Shown here one piece after another: positions 1-8,953 of a stretch of DNA of 43,060 nucleotides (positions are counted from its first letter, which is position 1; each line of letters begins with the position of its first letter). A program made the translations under genes and the position numbers. The notes beneath the pieces are model-generated. The model was not told the DNA's origin and did not search any database. It saw only the letters and a program-made list of their open reading frames with translations. Source of the DNA: Planctomycetota bacterium (lineage in GTDB: Bacteria; Planctomycetota; UBA11346); contig REDX01000168.1 of the NCBI GenBank assembly GCA_007695355.1, positions 1 through 43,060 of the forward strand, in the 5' to 3' direction.

Positions 1-1
1 A

Positions 2-148
2 GTGGTTGCAGGATCGCTGTCGCTTGTTTGCGACACCGCCGGCGGAGAGGCCGGCGAGCTAGGCCAGGCATTGTGCCACCCTAATCCGGGCTGGGCCACC
101 AACTCTAATTTCAGTGCCATGAGCGGCATGGGCATGGCTGTCGATTGA
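2..148 (+). CDS. possible 3' end of a gene entering from the left (partial)
   Basis: One plus-strand frame is open from the window edge to a TGA at 146-148 (48 codons, Gly/Ala/Met-rich end). A second frame is open only to a TAG at 57-59, so which frame is real cannot be decided from so short a piece. The next gene is on the opposite strand, so a convergent gene tail here would be normal. I recognise no family. Confidence 0.25.
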   Translation: MVAGSLSLVCDTAGGEAGELGQALCHPNPGWATNSNFSAMSGMGMAVD

Positions 149-505
149 CATGTTCCTGGGCCATATTAGCGAGGGCTGCGTGGTGATGGGCATCAGATTT
201 CATTGATAGTCGAGCCCAGCGAGGTCCCTAAATACCCGCAAGTCTCCCTTCCGTCTCAGCCTTTACCGTTTCACAAACCAATACCCGTCGTCTTATTCAC
301 GGGGAAGCATGTGCCACAAAGATGGTCTGTGGTCACCTGTCTCCAATGCCACAGTCTCTATTTGCGCCTGTCCCTATTTTTCTATTTTTCCTAATTTTTG
401 CCTATTTTTGTCCCTTTTTGATTTTCCTGTCTCTATTTTCCCCGAGGGATTTAGGTTCACTATTTCATTGTTTATTTATCTGTGGCAAAGAGTAGGCCCA
501 GGCCC
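149..505. other. gene-free stretch with T-rich repeat patch
   Basis: No credible gene is seen. The stretch is AT-richer than its surroundings. Its 340-445 part is a run of T-rich units described as a separate repeat feature. The short open frames here have low-complexity, frame-independent translations and no ribosome binding site. Confidence 0.5.
340..445. repeat. degenerate repeat patch with a gcctgtccctatt unit
   Basis: The plus strand repeats variants of (c)ctgtccctattttt: gcctgtccctatt at 366-378, tgcctattttt and tgtcccttttt near 399-418, and cctgtctctatttt near 427-440. The exact 13-mer at 366-378 occurs in reverse complement at 29701-29713, beside rpsD. Such patches resemble extragenic REP-like or decayed small-element ends, but no transposase lies next to either copy. 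Confidence 0.5.
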
Positions 506-2740
506 TTAGGGGCGGCCTGGAGCCCATATTTCTAGGTAAACGAGGTCTTCGCGGTCTTCACGGCTTTCGCTTAAGCCCAGTTCGTGCTTTCGGAATTCAA
601 AGACACCATGAACCTGGATGCCTCTGCCTACGGGGCGCGATGGACGCACCGAGTAGCCACCTTGGCGGTTGACGGTATTTCCTGCGTAGGTGACCTTGGC
701 GGTGGCCTGGCTCGTACTATTGACCGTAATTTCTACGGCGATTTCAGGGTAATGAAAATCGTCACCTTGCTTGCTGCCCAGGTGGCCTCCGAGGCGCATG
801 GCCCGGGCTTGCGTCGTGTCACCCATTTCAACGCTCGTGCCACTGCCATGCAGGGTAAATTGACCACTGCTGCCATTGCTGCGCACGTTGCCCTCACCCT
901 GGGGGCGGGCCATATAGAAAGTTGGCCATTTGCGGCCGCCACCATCGCGCAGGACAATGAGGCTATTGTCGCGGTTCATCCCCGCACTGACCTTAAAGTC
1001 TCCGGATATCTCGCGACTTTCCCCTGCTTCGGGAGTGGCGCCTGCACTCAAGGCATTACCCGGCTGGGCATAGGGCAGCATTTCGCTCTTTAAGGTATCC
1101 ATCTCAAGCACGATATAAAGGCCATCTAAATCACCGCCACCAAAGCGACCTTGCGCATTGTTGACTGGCTTGAACTTCTCGTGTGCTGTAGCGCCGCTGA
1201 CAAAGACCACGCGGGTTTTATTGCCAACCCGCGCAGAGGCGACGGCAAAAGAACCTTCGCGCTTTCCCGAATGGCGTTGCAGGGGAACCCTGCCGGAACC
1301 TGGAACGGCGGAGGAGAAGCGAATATCGGAAAGCGACTCATTGAGGACGGCTACAAATTCGCGCCCGATGTAGTCACCCTTGGCATGGTCAAGGGTGTTT
1401 ATCTTGGTGCTACCGGTCTCAATTAAGCCGAAGGCCGACGCTCCAGTGAGCAGCACCGAATCATCAATGGCAGCGTTGATGGTCTGAATTTGAACTGAAC
1501 TCGGTTTATTTTCACTGGCTAAGTAAGCGATAAAATTGGCTTTTGCCAAGGGCGTACCGGTGCGCGGGTCGATGCGAATAATATGGGCAAAGGAGCCCAC
1601 ATTGGCACCCCAGGTGCTGAAGCCGAGGCCGGTTGCGCGCCCGGTTGCGGCTTGCGCCGCTCGTCGCACCGGCGTCTTGAGATCATAAGGGGCAAATTCG
1701 AATACGGAGTTACCGCCATCCGACCAGCCGTAGATGAGGAGGTTGCCTTTGCGGTCAAAATCCAGGCCTCGCACTTCCGAGTCTGAAACCAAGCGGCTCC
1801 AATTTTTGCCGACTAAGCGGGAATGCCATTGATAATAATGGCCAATGACATCGTTTTCAGGAGTGCGTACATATAAAAAAGGCTGTCGCCAGGGCTCATA
1901 GCCGGTGTTGGTATGGCGCATTGCGCCACCGGCCCAGGTGAAATCTTCGGGATTACGGGCGGTAACCCAGGCATTTGATAGTGCGCCAGGTTGGCTGCGC
2001 AGGACCTGCCCATCCGCTGGCTGCAGGTGGTGGACATGAATTCCCATTACCGCTAAAGTACCACCTTCGAGGACGCGCAGTTTTGGTGGTTGTTCTGGGT
2101 TGTCAGAGATGCGTCGACACCAGACAAAACCACTGAGATCGGCATTGATTTTACCAACAAACAATTCACCGGGACCGTCAATGCCAGCTGCTTGGTGCCT
2201 GGTGGCTTCGGTCAATTGGGCAAACTCTTTGCCCACCACCCCGCTCACATAGATTCCTCCGCGGCCATCGGCGACCATGTCGGTGATGGAGCCTGCGCCC
2301 CAGGGGAAGCGCACCGCCGCCGCAAACGAGCCTTCCCCCCGGGCTAGGCGGACAATAAAACCAGCGCCTTCGGTGTGGGTCCATTTGGGAGGATTAATGC
2401 GCCGTTGGTCGCCCGAGCCACGAGTTGGCATGGTGAAATTTGGCTGCCTCGTATCGCGGCCGAGGATTTGCATGCGCACTCCAGGCAGCTCAAGGGTAGG
2501 CCCTAGGGCATTGCCAGCGAGGTAGATGGTGCCATCGGGGGCCACGGCAGCGCCGGCCAGATATTCATCGCCATTCCCCCCAAGGTAACCTGCCGCCAGA
2601 ACTTGAGCTGGATTCGTGGGGTTATGGAAGCGCTTGGTATATTGGTGAAAGCGCGTTTCCGAAGCCTGAAGACCTGCCGTAAAGAGTAATAAAAAGCATA
2701 GGGTGTTAGATTTGGTTTAGTTCAGGGGCATGGTCATCAT
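506..2740 (-). CDS. secreted SBBP-type beta-propeller protein, signal peptide interrupted by an in-frame TAA
   Basis: From an ATG at 2740, four bases after AAGGA, the frame reads a short polar start, a TAA at 2717-2719 (codon 8), then a hydrophobic stretch (LCFLLLFTAGLQA) that completes a signal peptide. About 710 open codons follow. No ATG, GTG or TTG lies between the TAA and the signal core; the first usable start afterwards is a GTG at 2545, which would lose export. The mature part opens with an SBBP-like repeat (YLGGNGDEYLAGAAVAPDG) and continues with propeller-like repeats. Its middle (GWSDGGNSV; GGGDLDGLYIV) matches the C-terminus of the pseudokinase at 38290-42129. The last ~190 residues look beta-rich and are unassigned. 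It may be a nascent pseudogene, a read-through gene or carry a sequence error. Molecular function is unknown; it is likely extracytoplasmic. Confidence 0.75.
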
Positions 2741-3075
2741 TCCTTAGCCTGGGATGAGGGCAGTTGGCTTTTAAAGATACGCTTGAATCTGCGGAACGTT
2801 GCTCTCTGGCCGGCAGCTAAAGGCTGTCTGCAGGGAGCGCTGCCGTTTCCAGCCCATTTTAAATGGAAATGGGCAAGGCCCGTTTTTCTGTGTTGTGCTT
2901 TCGTTAGTTGCAATTTCTGAGCCGTCCACGCTGGTTTGTAAAGCAGTGGTATTTAGAGGGTTTTTAGGACGTCTCTATGAACTCGCCCCAGGATCGCCGA
3001 GCTCCTGCTCGTCATTGGTAATAAAGGGCTTGCGGAGTAAGCCTTCTTTGTTTGATGAGTTTATAGAGGTGCCCC
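2741..3075. other. intergenic, no gene recognised
   Basis: This is the spacer between two minus-strand genes. It holds the ribosome binding site of the propeller gene (AAGGA just above 2740) and a small hairpin GGGC-aag-GCCC followed by GTTTTT near 2871-2887 on the plus strand, where there is no upstream gene for it to end. A 94-codon plus-strand open frame here has no family resemblance or ribosome binding site. Confidence 0.4.
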
Positions 3076-3813
3076 TTAGCTGACGCGGGAGAGGGCAACG
3101 GTAATATTGTCGTGGCCGCCGCGCTGGTTAGCGAGATCGATCAGGCGGACGCAGGCAGCCTGTAAATCATCGCCGTGTTCGCGCACTTCGTGGGCCATTT
3201 CATGGGGCTGAATGAGATCGGAAAGGCCATCGCTGCAGAGGAGATAGGTGTCGCCTGAAACCAGGCCCTCGACTGAGATGTCGACGGTGACGCGATCCAT
3301 GCCAAGGGCGCGGGTGAGAATATTGGAAAGCATTTTGGCTTCGGGGGCATTGGGATCGAGCTCGCCGGCGCGGATGCGTTCGGCGACCAGGGAGTGATCT
3401 TCGCTGACCTGCTCGATGGCCCCCTGGCTATCAATGCGGTAGATGCGGCTGTCGCCAACATTGGCCGTGATCACCCGATCATCCATAAACGCGAGGGCGA
3501 CAATGGTGGTGCCCATATCAAAAAGTGAGGTGTCGATGCGGGCCCGGGAGAGGATATGATCATTGGCGCCAAAAACCGCGTTCTTCATGGTTTCAATGAC
3601 GCGGTCTTCGTTATGCCAGTCTTTGATTTTGAGATTGCGCAGGGCGTTGGCGACCACCTGCACGGCAAGCTCGCTGGCAATATGGCCGCCGGTATGACCG
3701 CCCATGCCATCGCAGACGATCATTACCCGGTCACGCACATTGAAGTAGAGGGAGTCCTCATTGTGGTCGCGAACCAGGCCCTTGTGGGTGAGGGCGGCCA
3801 TATCCAAAATCAC
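3076..3813 (-). CDS. PP2C-family Ser/Thr protein phosphatase
   Basis: This 245-residue protein is a stand-alone bacterial PP2C (Stp/PrpC type), a metal-dependent phosphatase that reverses Ser/Thr kinase signalling. The motifs appear in order: RDHNEDS near residue 16, DGMGGH near 35 (metal-binding Asp and Gly), NVGDSRIYR, SEDHS, CSDGLSD and the C-terminal GGHDNITV. All metal-coordinating aspartates are present and the length is normal for the catalytic domain alone. There is no membrane segment, so it is cytoplasmic. The start is a GTG preceded by GGAGGTG; an ATG four codons later is the alternative. Natural partners are the kinases at 18820-23822, and the FHA pseudokinase locus at 38290-42129 is a further candidate. 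Partnership is inferred only from presence in the same region. Confidence 0.93.
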   Translation of the reverse strand: MILDMAALTHKGLVRDHNEDSLYFNVRDRVMIVCDGMGGHTGGHIASELAVQVVANALRNLKIKDWHNEDRVIETMKNAVFGANDHILSRARIDTSLFDMGTTIVALAFMDDRVITANVGDSRIYRIDSQGAIEQVSEDHSLVAERIRAGELDPNAPEAKMLSNILTRALGMDRVTVDISVEGLVSGDTYLLCSDGLSDLIQPHEMAHEVREHGDDLQAACVRLIDLANQRGGHDNITVALSRVS

Positions 3814-3989
3814 CGGCCCACCTCCATCCCTGACGCTGCGGATTTAGACAAAGACAGCATGGGGCCATGGTGCGCTGAGATCAGGCGAAAGTCAACGGCC
3901 GAGGCTTGGGCCTGAGGCAGCAGTTTTGCTTGTCTGCCATCGCCTTCCCCCCGGCTGATCATGGCCAGGGGGAGGGCAGGCTGCTGCTT

Positions 3990-4841
3990 TTAGGGTCGGA
4001 TTGCCAAGCCGGGGCTTTGCGACGAGTCTTCGCATGTGTCTTGAAGAGCTGCCTGCAGGATCTCATGGATATCCCGTTCAGCCTTGCTGCCGAAGGGGAT
4101 GGCGCCGTGCTGGGGGCTTTGGTTGCGCTGGGCAAGGAGGCGGTGCTGAACTGCCAACTCGCGTTCAATACGGGCAAAGGAGTTTTCGACCTGCTGAAAG
4201 GCGCCCTGATCCATGGCTGTGGGCAATTGGCCAATGCTGGTCACCAATTCCTTGCGCATGGCCACGCTTTCGGCCTGGGCCCGCAGTTCATTGAGCCGCA
4301 GGGCGTAGGTTTGGCGTTGCCGTCCGGCCGCCGCTAGGTGCTCCTCGGCTTCTGTTACGGCGGCTTCAAGGGTAGCTAAGGTGGCGGCCTTGGTTTGTGC
4401 GGTACTGCGGGCATGGATGAGGGCCTGGGCGGTACTGCGCGCTTCCATCTCCACCCGTTCGCGGGGGTAGCTACGGCCGCCAATGCTGTAGTGGGCCCGT
4501 TCCACCTGGAGAAGATCTCGGGCGGCTAGCACCTCTTGCTGCAGCCGCTGTTCGTGGTTTTTGGCAGCGGCAACCTCGCGGCGTAGATATTCGAGTTCGA
4601 CTTCTTGGGTAACGAGTCGCGCTCGCTGCTTGCTGAGGGTGCCATCGAGGTCGTTTACCAGGGTGGCGAGGCGTTCGATCTCAAAGGCGGTGGGGACTTG
4701 CTGGCGCAGGCCGTCGCTGGCCCATTGGGCGCCGGTGCGGGCGTAACTTGAGAGGCCCGACCAGCCAATGACGATGACGCCAATGATGGCCAGGGCGAGG
4801 CAGTTGCGGATGGTACGGGAGAAGGGAAGAAAGGGAATCAT
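3990..4841 (-). CDS. membrane-anchored coiled-coil protein, unknown function
   Basis: This 283-residue protein has one N-terminal membrane helix (LALAIIGVIVIGW, about residues 14-27). The rest is almost wholly charged, heptad-like helix rich in Glu, Gln, Arg and Ala, so it should be a long coiled coil outside the membrane. The start ATG at 4841 has GGAG seven bases upstream. It lies 91 bases downstream of a second, smaller protein of the same design (4933-5358), and the two are probably co-transcribed. I recognise no family. A structural or polar scaffolding role is possible but unsupported. Confidence 0.7.
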   Translation of the reverse strand: MIPFLPFSRTIRNCLALAIIGVIVIGWSGLSSYARTGAQWASDGLRQQVPTAFEIERLATLVNDLDGTLSKQRARLVTQEVELEYLRREVAAAKNHEQRLQQEVLAARDLLQVERAHYSIGGRSYPRERVEMEARSTAQALIHARSTAQTKAATLATLEAAVTEAEEHLAAAGRQRQTYALRLNELRAQAESVAMRKELVTSIGQLPTAMDQGAFQQVENSFARIERELAVQHRLLAQRNQSPQHGAIPFGSKAERDIHEILQAALQDTCEDSSQSPGLAIRP

Positions 4842-4932
4842 GGGAGGGCTCCAAAGGGGGGAAAGGAAAGGGCAAAGGGAAAACGAGTTGTCCGTAGGTC
4901 AGTGGTCCTGAGGAGGGCCGCGGTTGCGCAGA

Positions 4933-5358
4933 TCACGGGGCATGGCGAGCTCCACTGTGGGCATGAAAGCGGATGGCGGAGGGCGCTGCCGTCGGCTGCA
5001 GCCGCTCTGCCAGGGCTTCGAGTTGGGCCTGCTCGCTGCGGGTGCGCTGCTCTATGCGGCTTAAGTGTAGCTGCCGGCGCAGGACCTCGAGGTAGGTCCA
5101 CAGATCCTCTTCCCGCTGGTAAAGGGCGCCCAGTTGGGCTGCCCCCTGCAGAGCCCGCTCGAGAGCGGCTTGTTCACGCGGGGAGGTGCTGCTCGCCAAA
5201 TTCCCTCGCCAGCTGTCCACCTCAGCTTCCAGGAGGCTTAGCCGTTGGCTGAGGAGATCCGGCTTCCCGGCATCGCTCGCCTGCCAGCAGCCAAGGCCAA
5301 GGCCAAGGGCGAGACAGGCTATGCAGGAAATGAGGTGAGGGGGCAGGTATGCGGGCAT
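4933..5358 (-). CDS. small membrane-anchored coiled-coil protein
   Basis: This 141-residue protein has an N-terminal hydrophobic segment (ISCIACLALGLGLGCW, residues 10-25), then a predicted helical coiled coil with many Leu, Glu, Gln and Arg residues, and a short polar tail. A cysteine follows the hydrophobic stretch, but the residues before it (GLG) do not make a good lipobox, so a membrane anchor or uncleaved signal is more likely. It lies upstream of, and on the same strand as, the larger coiled-coil protein. No clear ribosome binding site precedes its ATG. Function is unknown. Confidence 0.6.
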   Translation of the reverse strand: MPAYLPPHLISCIACLALGLGLGCWQASDAGKPDLLSQRLSLLEAEVDSWRGNLASSTSPREQAALERALQGAAQLGALYQREEDLWTYLEVLRRQLHLSRIEQRTRSEQAQLEALAERLQPTAAPSAIRFHAHSGARHAP

Positions 5359-5837
5359 GCTGGAACTAGGCGAGAACTGTGCCAGGGTTAAAAACTGGCC
5401 CTCATGAATGGAGCCTAAAAACTTTTATTGAAATTAGTTATGTCAGTTATCTGAAGACAGTTTACTGGTCCCTCAGGCTGTCCCTGCAAAACCTCTTTGG
5501 CACATTTTGTAACAGCCGCCTAGAACGTTGTATGCCAGGGCGGTAAGTGGCGTATCGCGGTGGCGCCGCCGGCATCTCGTTGGAGGCTAGGTGAAGACGA
5601 GAGTTATGCTTTTTACCGACAGGGTGGCTGTGGCTTCGCCTACCGTTGAAGAGTAGGGGCTAAGGGCCCACGGGCCGGAGATTCGAGGCATAGGGTCCGG
5701 TTATCCTAAGGGCAAGCCTTGCCTGGTCTTACTGATTCAGGTTCTTGTCTTGGCAAGTTTGAGGGTGGCATTAGTATATCATTGTGACTGGACATGCCGC
5801 GCCCGCAAACAGCACCAGATGTCGTACGCCGCCGCCG
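5359..5837. other. divergent intergenic region
   Basis: This spacer of over 400 bases separates the minus-strand coiled-coil pair from the plus-strand histidine kinase and must hold both promoters. The segment around 5410-5460 is AT-rich and is the likeliest promoter area for the minus-strand genes. A short GC-rich inverted repeat (GGGCCC-ac-GGGCC) lies near 5665. I recognise no riboswitch or small RNA. Confidence 0.35.
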
Positions 5838-6797
5838 ATGGGGACCACTTCCTTGCTGTCGACGTGGTGCATCGCCTTATTGGTATCGCTGGCCTATCTT
5901 ATTTTGGCGGTCGTCTATGTGCGGGTTTCTGGCGCCATGGTTTTAGCGATGAGCGATGATATCGAAGAGTTGGCCCGACTGGAGACGATCAAGGGTACTC
6001 TCTTCATGCTGCTTACCAGCTTACTTATTTTCGTTAGTTTGGTCCTGGTGCTGCGCCGTATGCAGATTTCACAGGGGGAATTACAGCGCCGTGAAGAGCG
6101 TTTATTGGCGGCCCAGGCGCGCGCAGTCAATGGTGATATTGCCTCTGCCTGTGCCCATGATATAGCCAATTTATTGGCGGTTACTCAGGGCCATCTGGAG
6201 TTGGCCAAGCTGAATCCCAACGAACAGACGCAGTACCTGCAAAGGGCCCTGGAATCACATCAGCGCACGGTGGCGGTGCTCGATCATTTGCGTCGTCCTT
6301 TGCCTCAGCAGCGGGGGGCTTTGGGAGAGGTTCTGGATCATATTCTCGAGCTCTTGCGCTACCATCAGGCCCTGCGTCACTGTCAACTCAGTTCTGAGAT
6401 CCCCGATGACTGCCGTCAGTTGGCGGTGGATGTCTTGTCAGTGCAGCGCTTTCTCTTAAATGCCGTGATCAATTCTGCTGAAGCAAGCGATCACGGAAAG
6501 ATTCACCTGCGTGTACGTCGCCTGGCCGAGCGTCAGGTACACATTGAACTCCACGATGACGGGCCGGGGATTCCCAAGGCCATGAGGTCGCAGATCCTTG
6601 AGCCCTATTTCAGCACGAAGGAACGAGGATCGGGCCTTGGCATGGTGGCCGTGGCAGCCTGCGCGCGAGCTCATTCAGGACAGGTGGAAATCGGCACTTC
6701 ACCCCTCCTGGGGGGCGCTTTGGTTGCCGTGACTTTGAATACCAGCGCCTTGACGGTGTCTGCAACAGCCCCTTCGGCTGCCTCCCCCCCCGCATAG
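5838..6797 (+). CDS. sensor histidine kinase, two membrane helices, no large input domain
   Basis: The protein is about 319 residues. Two membrane helices at the N-terminus (one just after the start, one around LFMLLTSLLIFVSLVLVL) enclose a loop of only about 30 residues. A short linker and a dimerisation/phospho-acceptor helix with ACAHDIANLLAVTQGH follow; the His is the likely phosphorylation site. The HATPase_c domain shows an N box (LLNAVINSAEAS), G1 (DDGPGIP), F box (YFSTKERG) and G2 (GSGLGM). The signal is probably sensed in or near the membrane. No response regulator is adjacent, so it is an orphan in this window. The start is uncertain: an in-frame GTG at 5784 would add 18 unusual residues, and neither start has a good ribosome binding site. 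Confidence 0.88.
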   Translation: MGTTSLLSTWCIALLVSLAYLILAVVYVRVSGAMVLAMSDDIEELARLETIKGTLFMLLTSLLIFVSLVLVLRRMQISQGELQRREERLLAAQARAVNGDIASACAHDIANLLAVTQGHLELAKLNPNEQTQYLQRALESHQRTVAVLDHLRRPLPQQRGALGEVLDHILELLRYHQALRHCQLSSEIPDDCRQLAVDVLSVQRFLLNAVINSAEASDHGKIHLRVRRLAERQVHIELHDDGPGIPKAMRSQILEPYFSTKERGSGLGMVAVAACARAHSGQVEIGTSPLLGGALVAVTLNTSALTVSATAPSAASPPA

Positions 6798-6920
6798 CGC
6801 CCGGCCAGCCTGCTTCTAGTATCAGCCTTTCGTTGGGCCTCGTCTGGGGCCCTCGTACCGATCTGTTGTGCATGGTCCGCGTTTGCCGGATGCTGCGCCG
6901 ATGCTGCCAAAGGAGTCACC

Positions 6921-8222
6921 ATGCGTCTACGCTTGGTATCTGGTCTTGCCGTTCTCGCCTTGCCCTTGGCCAGCCTCGCTGCCAGCGAGTTACCGCAAAT
7001 GGTCCTAAAGCCGGTGCAGCCGCCGCCACCGCAAAGCGCTAGCGATCATCTGGTTGATGCGGTTATTCCAGCCTATGGCGTGCGCAGTTCCTCGCCTTAC
7101 CGCCTCAGTTCCCGGATGAATGAACTTTATCATCAAGTTCAGCAATTCACCGGCGATCTTGATGCCCGGGTGCTTACCGGTGCCCTGGCGGTGAAGGATG
7201 ATGTCTGGAAGCCCGCCGCCAACGATCCCTTTCCCCAGGCAGCTCGGCCGCGGCTAGTCCCGGCGGGTCTCCTGCCGGAACAAGAAGAGCTGCTGGTATG
7301 GATTCAGCGAGTGTCGGAATTCGAGGCGGCAACGCCCCTGCCCAATCATTACGAGCGCTGGCACATCAATACGGCCTATCGCGATCTTTTCCGCGCCAGC
7401 GATCACTTGGCCTTGGCCATTGGCGATGAGCGCTTTGCCAATCTGCGACACAAGCACCGCGCCTGGATGGACTATTACCATCGCCTGCGGCAGGCTGAGC
7501 TGGTCCGGATGGCTGCAGAGATCATCGAAACCGGGCAGGCCCAGGCCCGTCGCCCGAATTTAGACCAGGCCCTGCAAGAGGCTTCAAGGCGCGAAATTCA
7601 AGTGGCTTGGCCAGCGATGTCCATTGATCTGGAAAACGACCCCTATCCGCCGGTCTTTTTGCCTGCCATCCCCCGCTGGTCGGAGATGAGTGAAGAGGTG
7701 CGTAACCGCTTTATCGATCGCTTCGGTATCCCTGGGCAGAATCTGCGGGTTGCCTATCCGGTTGATGAAGGCCAGGAGGCCCTTATCGATCCTGATTTTG
7801 AAGACGCCTTACCAGAGGATCTCATCCTGGAAACGGATGGCGAATTCGAATTGGATCTTCCGGCGGTAGAGTTGGAAGGGGAGATGGATTTTGAGCAACC
7901 GGCTATCGAAGATGCTAACATTGATGATCTCGAGCAATGGGAACCCCCTGAAGAAGTGATTGAAAGAGATGATGCTGAGCAATGGGAACCTGCCCAAGAA
8001 GTGGTAGAAGATGAAGTGGAACAATGGGTGGATGAGACCCCTGCAAAAGTTGATGAGTCGCTACAGCTAGAGCCGGTAGAACCCAAGGACAGTCAGGAAG
8101 AAGTGGTGCCTGCTCCACTGGTAGAACCCGAGGACAGTCAAGAAGAAGCGGTGCCTGCTCCACTCCCGGCTGTGCCTGCTCCTTTGGGGGATGACGATTT
8201 GCCTCCCCTGGAAGACTGGTAA
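6921..8222 (+). CDS. exported protein with acidic repetitive C-terminal tail
   Basis: This 433-residue protein starts at an ATG with AAAGGAG seven bases upstream. Residues 1-21 form a classical Sec signal peptide ending in SLAAS. The central part (about 30-290) is helical and unassigned. From about residue 290 the chain becomes extremely acidic, and from residue 335 it is built of repeats: two or three copies of a 15-residue EQWEP unit, then two near-identical 15-residue units VEPxDSQEExVPAPL. It ends in a short Pro/Asp/Glu tail. The acidic Pro-rich tail should be disordered and may bind cations or basic partners in the periplasm, but this is inference. It stands alone between the histidine kinase and the ECF sigma operon. 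Confidence 0.75.
   Translation: MRLRLVSGLAVLALPLASLAASELPQMVLKPVQPPPPQSASDHLVDAVIPAYGVRSSSPYRLSSRMNELYHQVQQFTGDLDARVLTGALAVKDDVWKPAANDPFPQAARPRLVPAGLLPEQEELLVWIQRVSEFEAATPLPNHYERWHINTAYRDLFRASDHLALAIGDERFANLRHKHRAWMDYYHRLRQAELVRMAAEIIETGQAQARRPNLDQALQEASRREIQVAWPAMSIDLENDPYPPVFLPAIPRWSEMSEEVRNRFIDRFGIPGQNLRVAYPVDEGQEALIDPDFEDALPEDLILETDGEFELDLPAVELEGEMDFEQPAIEDANIDDLEQWEPPEEVIERDDAEQWEPAQEVVEDEVEQWVDETPAKVDESLQLEPVEPKDSQEEVVPAPLVEPEDSQEEAVPAPLPAVPAPLGDDDLPPLEDW
7923..8165 (+). repeat. in-frame tandem 45-bp repeats in the acidic tail
   Basis: Two types of 45-bp unit are visible. Units at 7923-7967 and 7968-8012 encode DDxEQWEPxxEVxEx, with a diverged third start near 8010. Units at 8076-8120 and 8121-8165 encode VEPxDSQEExVPAPL and differ at only four bases, implying recent duplication. 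All stay in the reading frame of the exported protein. Confidence 0.85.
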
Positions 8223-8380
8223 CTCCTCCCGGCCGCTATGTCTTGTCCACTCAATAAGCCTCAGGTTTGTTGCCGCAGGGCATCTGCCGCGTGGCGAATC
8301 ATTCAAGAGATGTGCAGGAAAGAACACTTAGAGGGGTTAATGGGCTTGGCGGTAAGCTTCGCCAACGCTTCCCGTCTTGA

Positions 8381-8953
8381 ATGAGTATGAAGGTTATGAC
8401 CCTCGATAATACCGATTGCTTGGTTGAAGGCGAATTGCGCCAGAGCGGCCTTGACCTGCTAGAGCGGGAAGAAGCCGCCCTGCGTCGGGTAATTCTGCGC
8501 TATGTGCACGACCACAGCCTTGCTGATGACCTATTTCAGGACATTAGCCTCAAGGTACTGCGCCGCTTCCATACCGTGCGCGACCAGCGCACCGTGCGTG
8601 GCTGGCTCTTCCAGGTAGCCCGCAATGCCTGCCTCGATCACCTGCGCGCCCAGCAATCCCGGCCCAACTCCAGCACCATTGAATTCTATGATGGCGGCGC
8701 CAGTGGTGAAATGGGCCGTAACCCGGTGGAACGTTTCCTGAGTCGCGAGCGCATAGAGGCCGTCTATAAGGCCCTCGATGGCCTGCCCGAGAGCCAGCGC
8801 AGTGTCCTGCGCCTGCGCCTGGAAGAGGGGCTTGACCATGTGGCCATCGCCGACCGCCTGGGCATAAGCCGGCAGGCGGTGGAGGTGCGGCTGTGCCGCG
8901 GCCGCGCGGCGATCAAAGAGCAATTAGCCGATATTTTCGGGGGTGACCTGTAA
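8381..8953 (+). CDS. ECF-type RNA polymerase sigma factor
   Basis: This 190-residue protein has the two-domain plan of extracytoplasmic-function sigma factors. Region 2 is at about residues 35-95 (DDLFQDISLKVLRRF, then RGWLFQVARNACLDHLR). A linker follows, then region 4 at about 125-180 (LPESQRSVLRLRLEEGL, helix-turn-helix ADRLGISRQAVEVRL). It directs RNA polymerase to a stress or envelope regulon. Its stop overlaps the next gene's start (TAATG), coupling it to an anti-sigma factor. Three in-frame ATGs (8381, 8387, 8399) could start it. I could not define its target promoter in the window. Confidence 0.93.
   Translation: MSMKVMTLDNTDCLVEGELRQSGLDLLEREEAALRRVILRYVHDHSLADDLFQDISLKVLRRFHTVRDQRTVRGWLFQVARNACLDHLRAQQSRPNSSTIEFYDGGASGEMGRNPVERFLSRERIEAVYKALDGLPESQRSVLRLRLEEGLDHVAIADRLGISRQAVEVRLCRGRAAIKEQLADIFGGDL

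Noticed and set aside
203-509. Two short plus-strand open frames in the T-rich patch
   Set aside because: Their sequence is produced by the repeats (Phe/Leu/Ser runs) and there is no start signal.
2871-2887. Hairpin with T-run on the plus strand as a terminator
   Set aside because: The stem is only 4 bp and there is no plus-strand gene upstream for it to serve.
2799-3083. 94-codon plus-strand open frame
   Set aside because: No ribosome binding site, no family pattern, and it runs into the PP2C gene on the other strand; composition fits non-coding DNA.
3906-4337. 143-codon plus-strand frame
   Set aside because: It is the mirror of the coiled-coil protein coded on the minus strand, which has the ribosome binding site and coherent heptads.
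5499-5515. TGGCACATTTTGTAAC as a second sigma-54 site
   Set aside because: The -12 GC is missing at the required ten-base distance from the GG.
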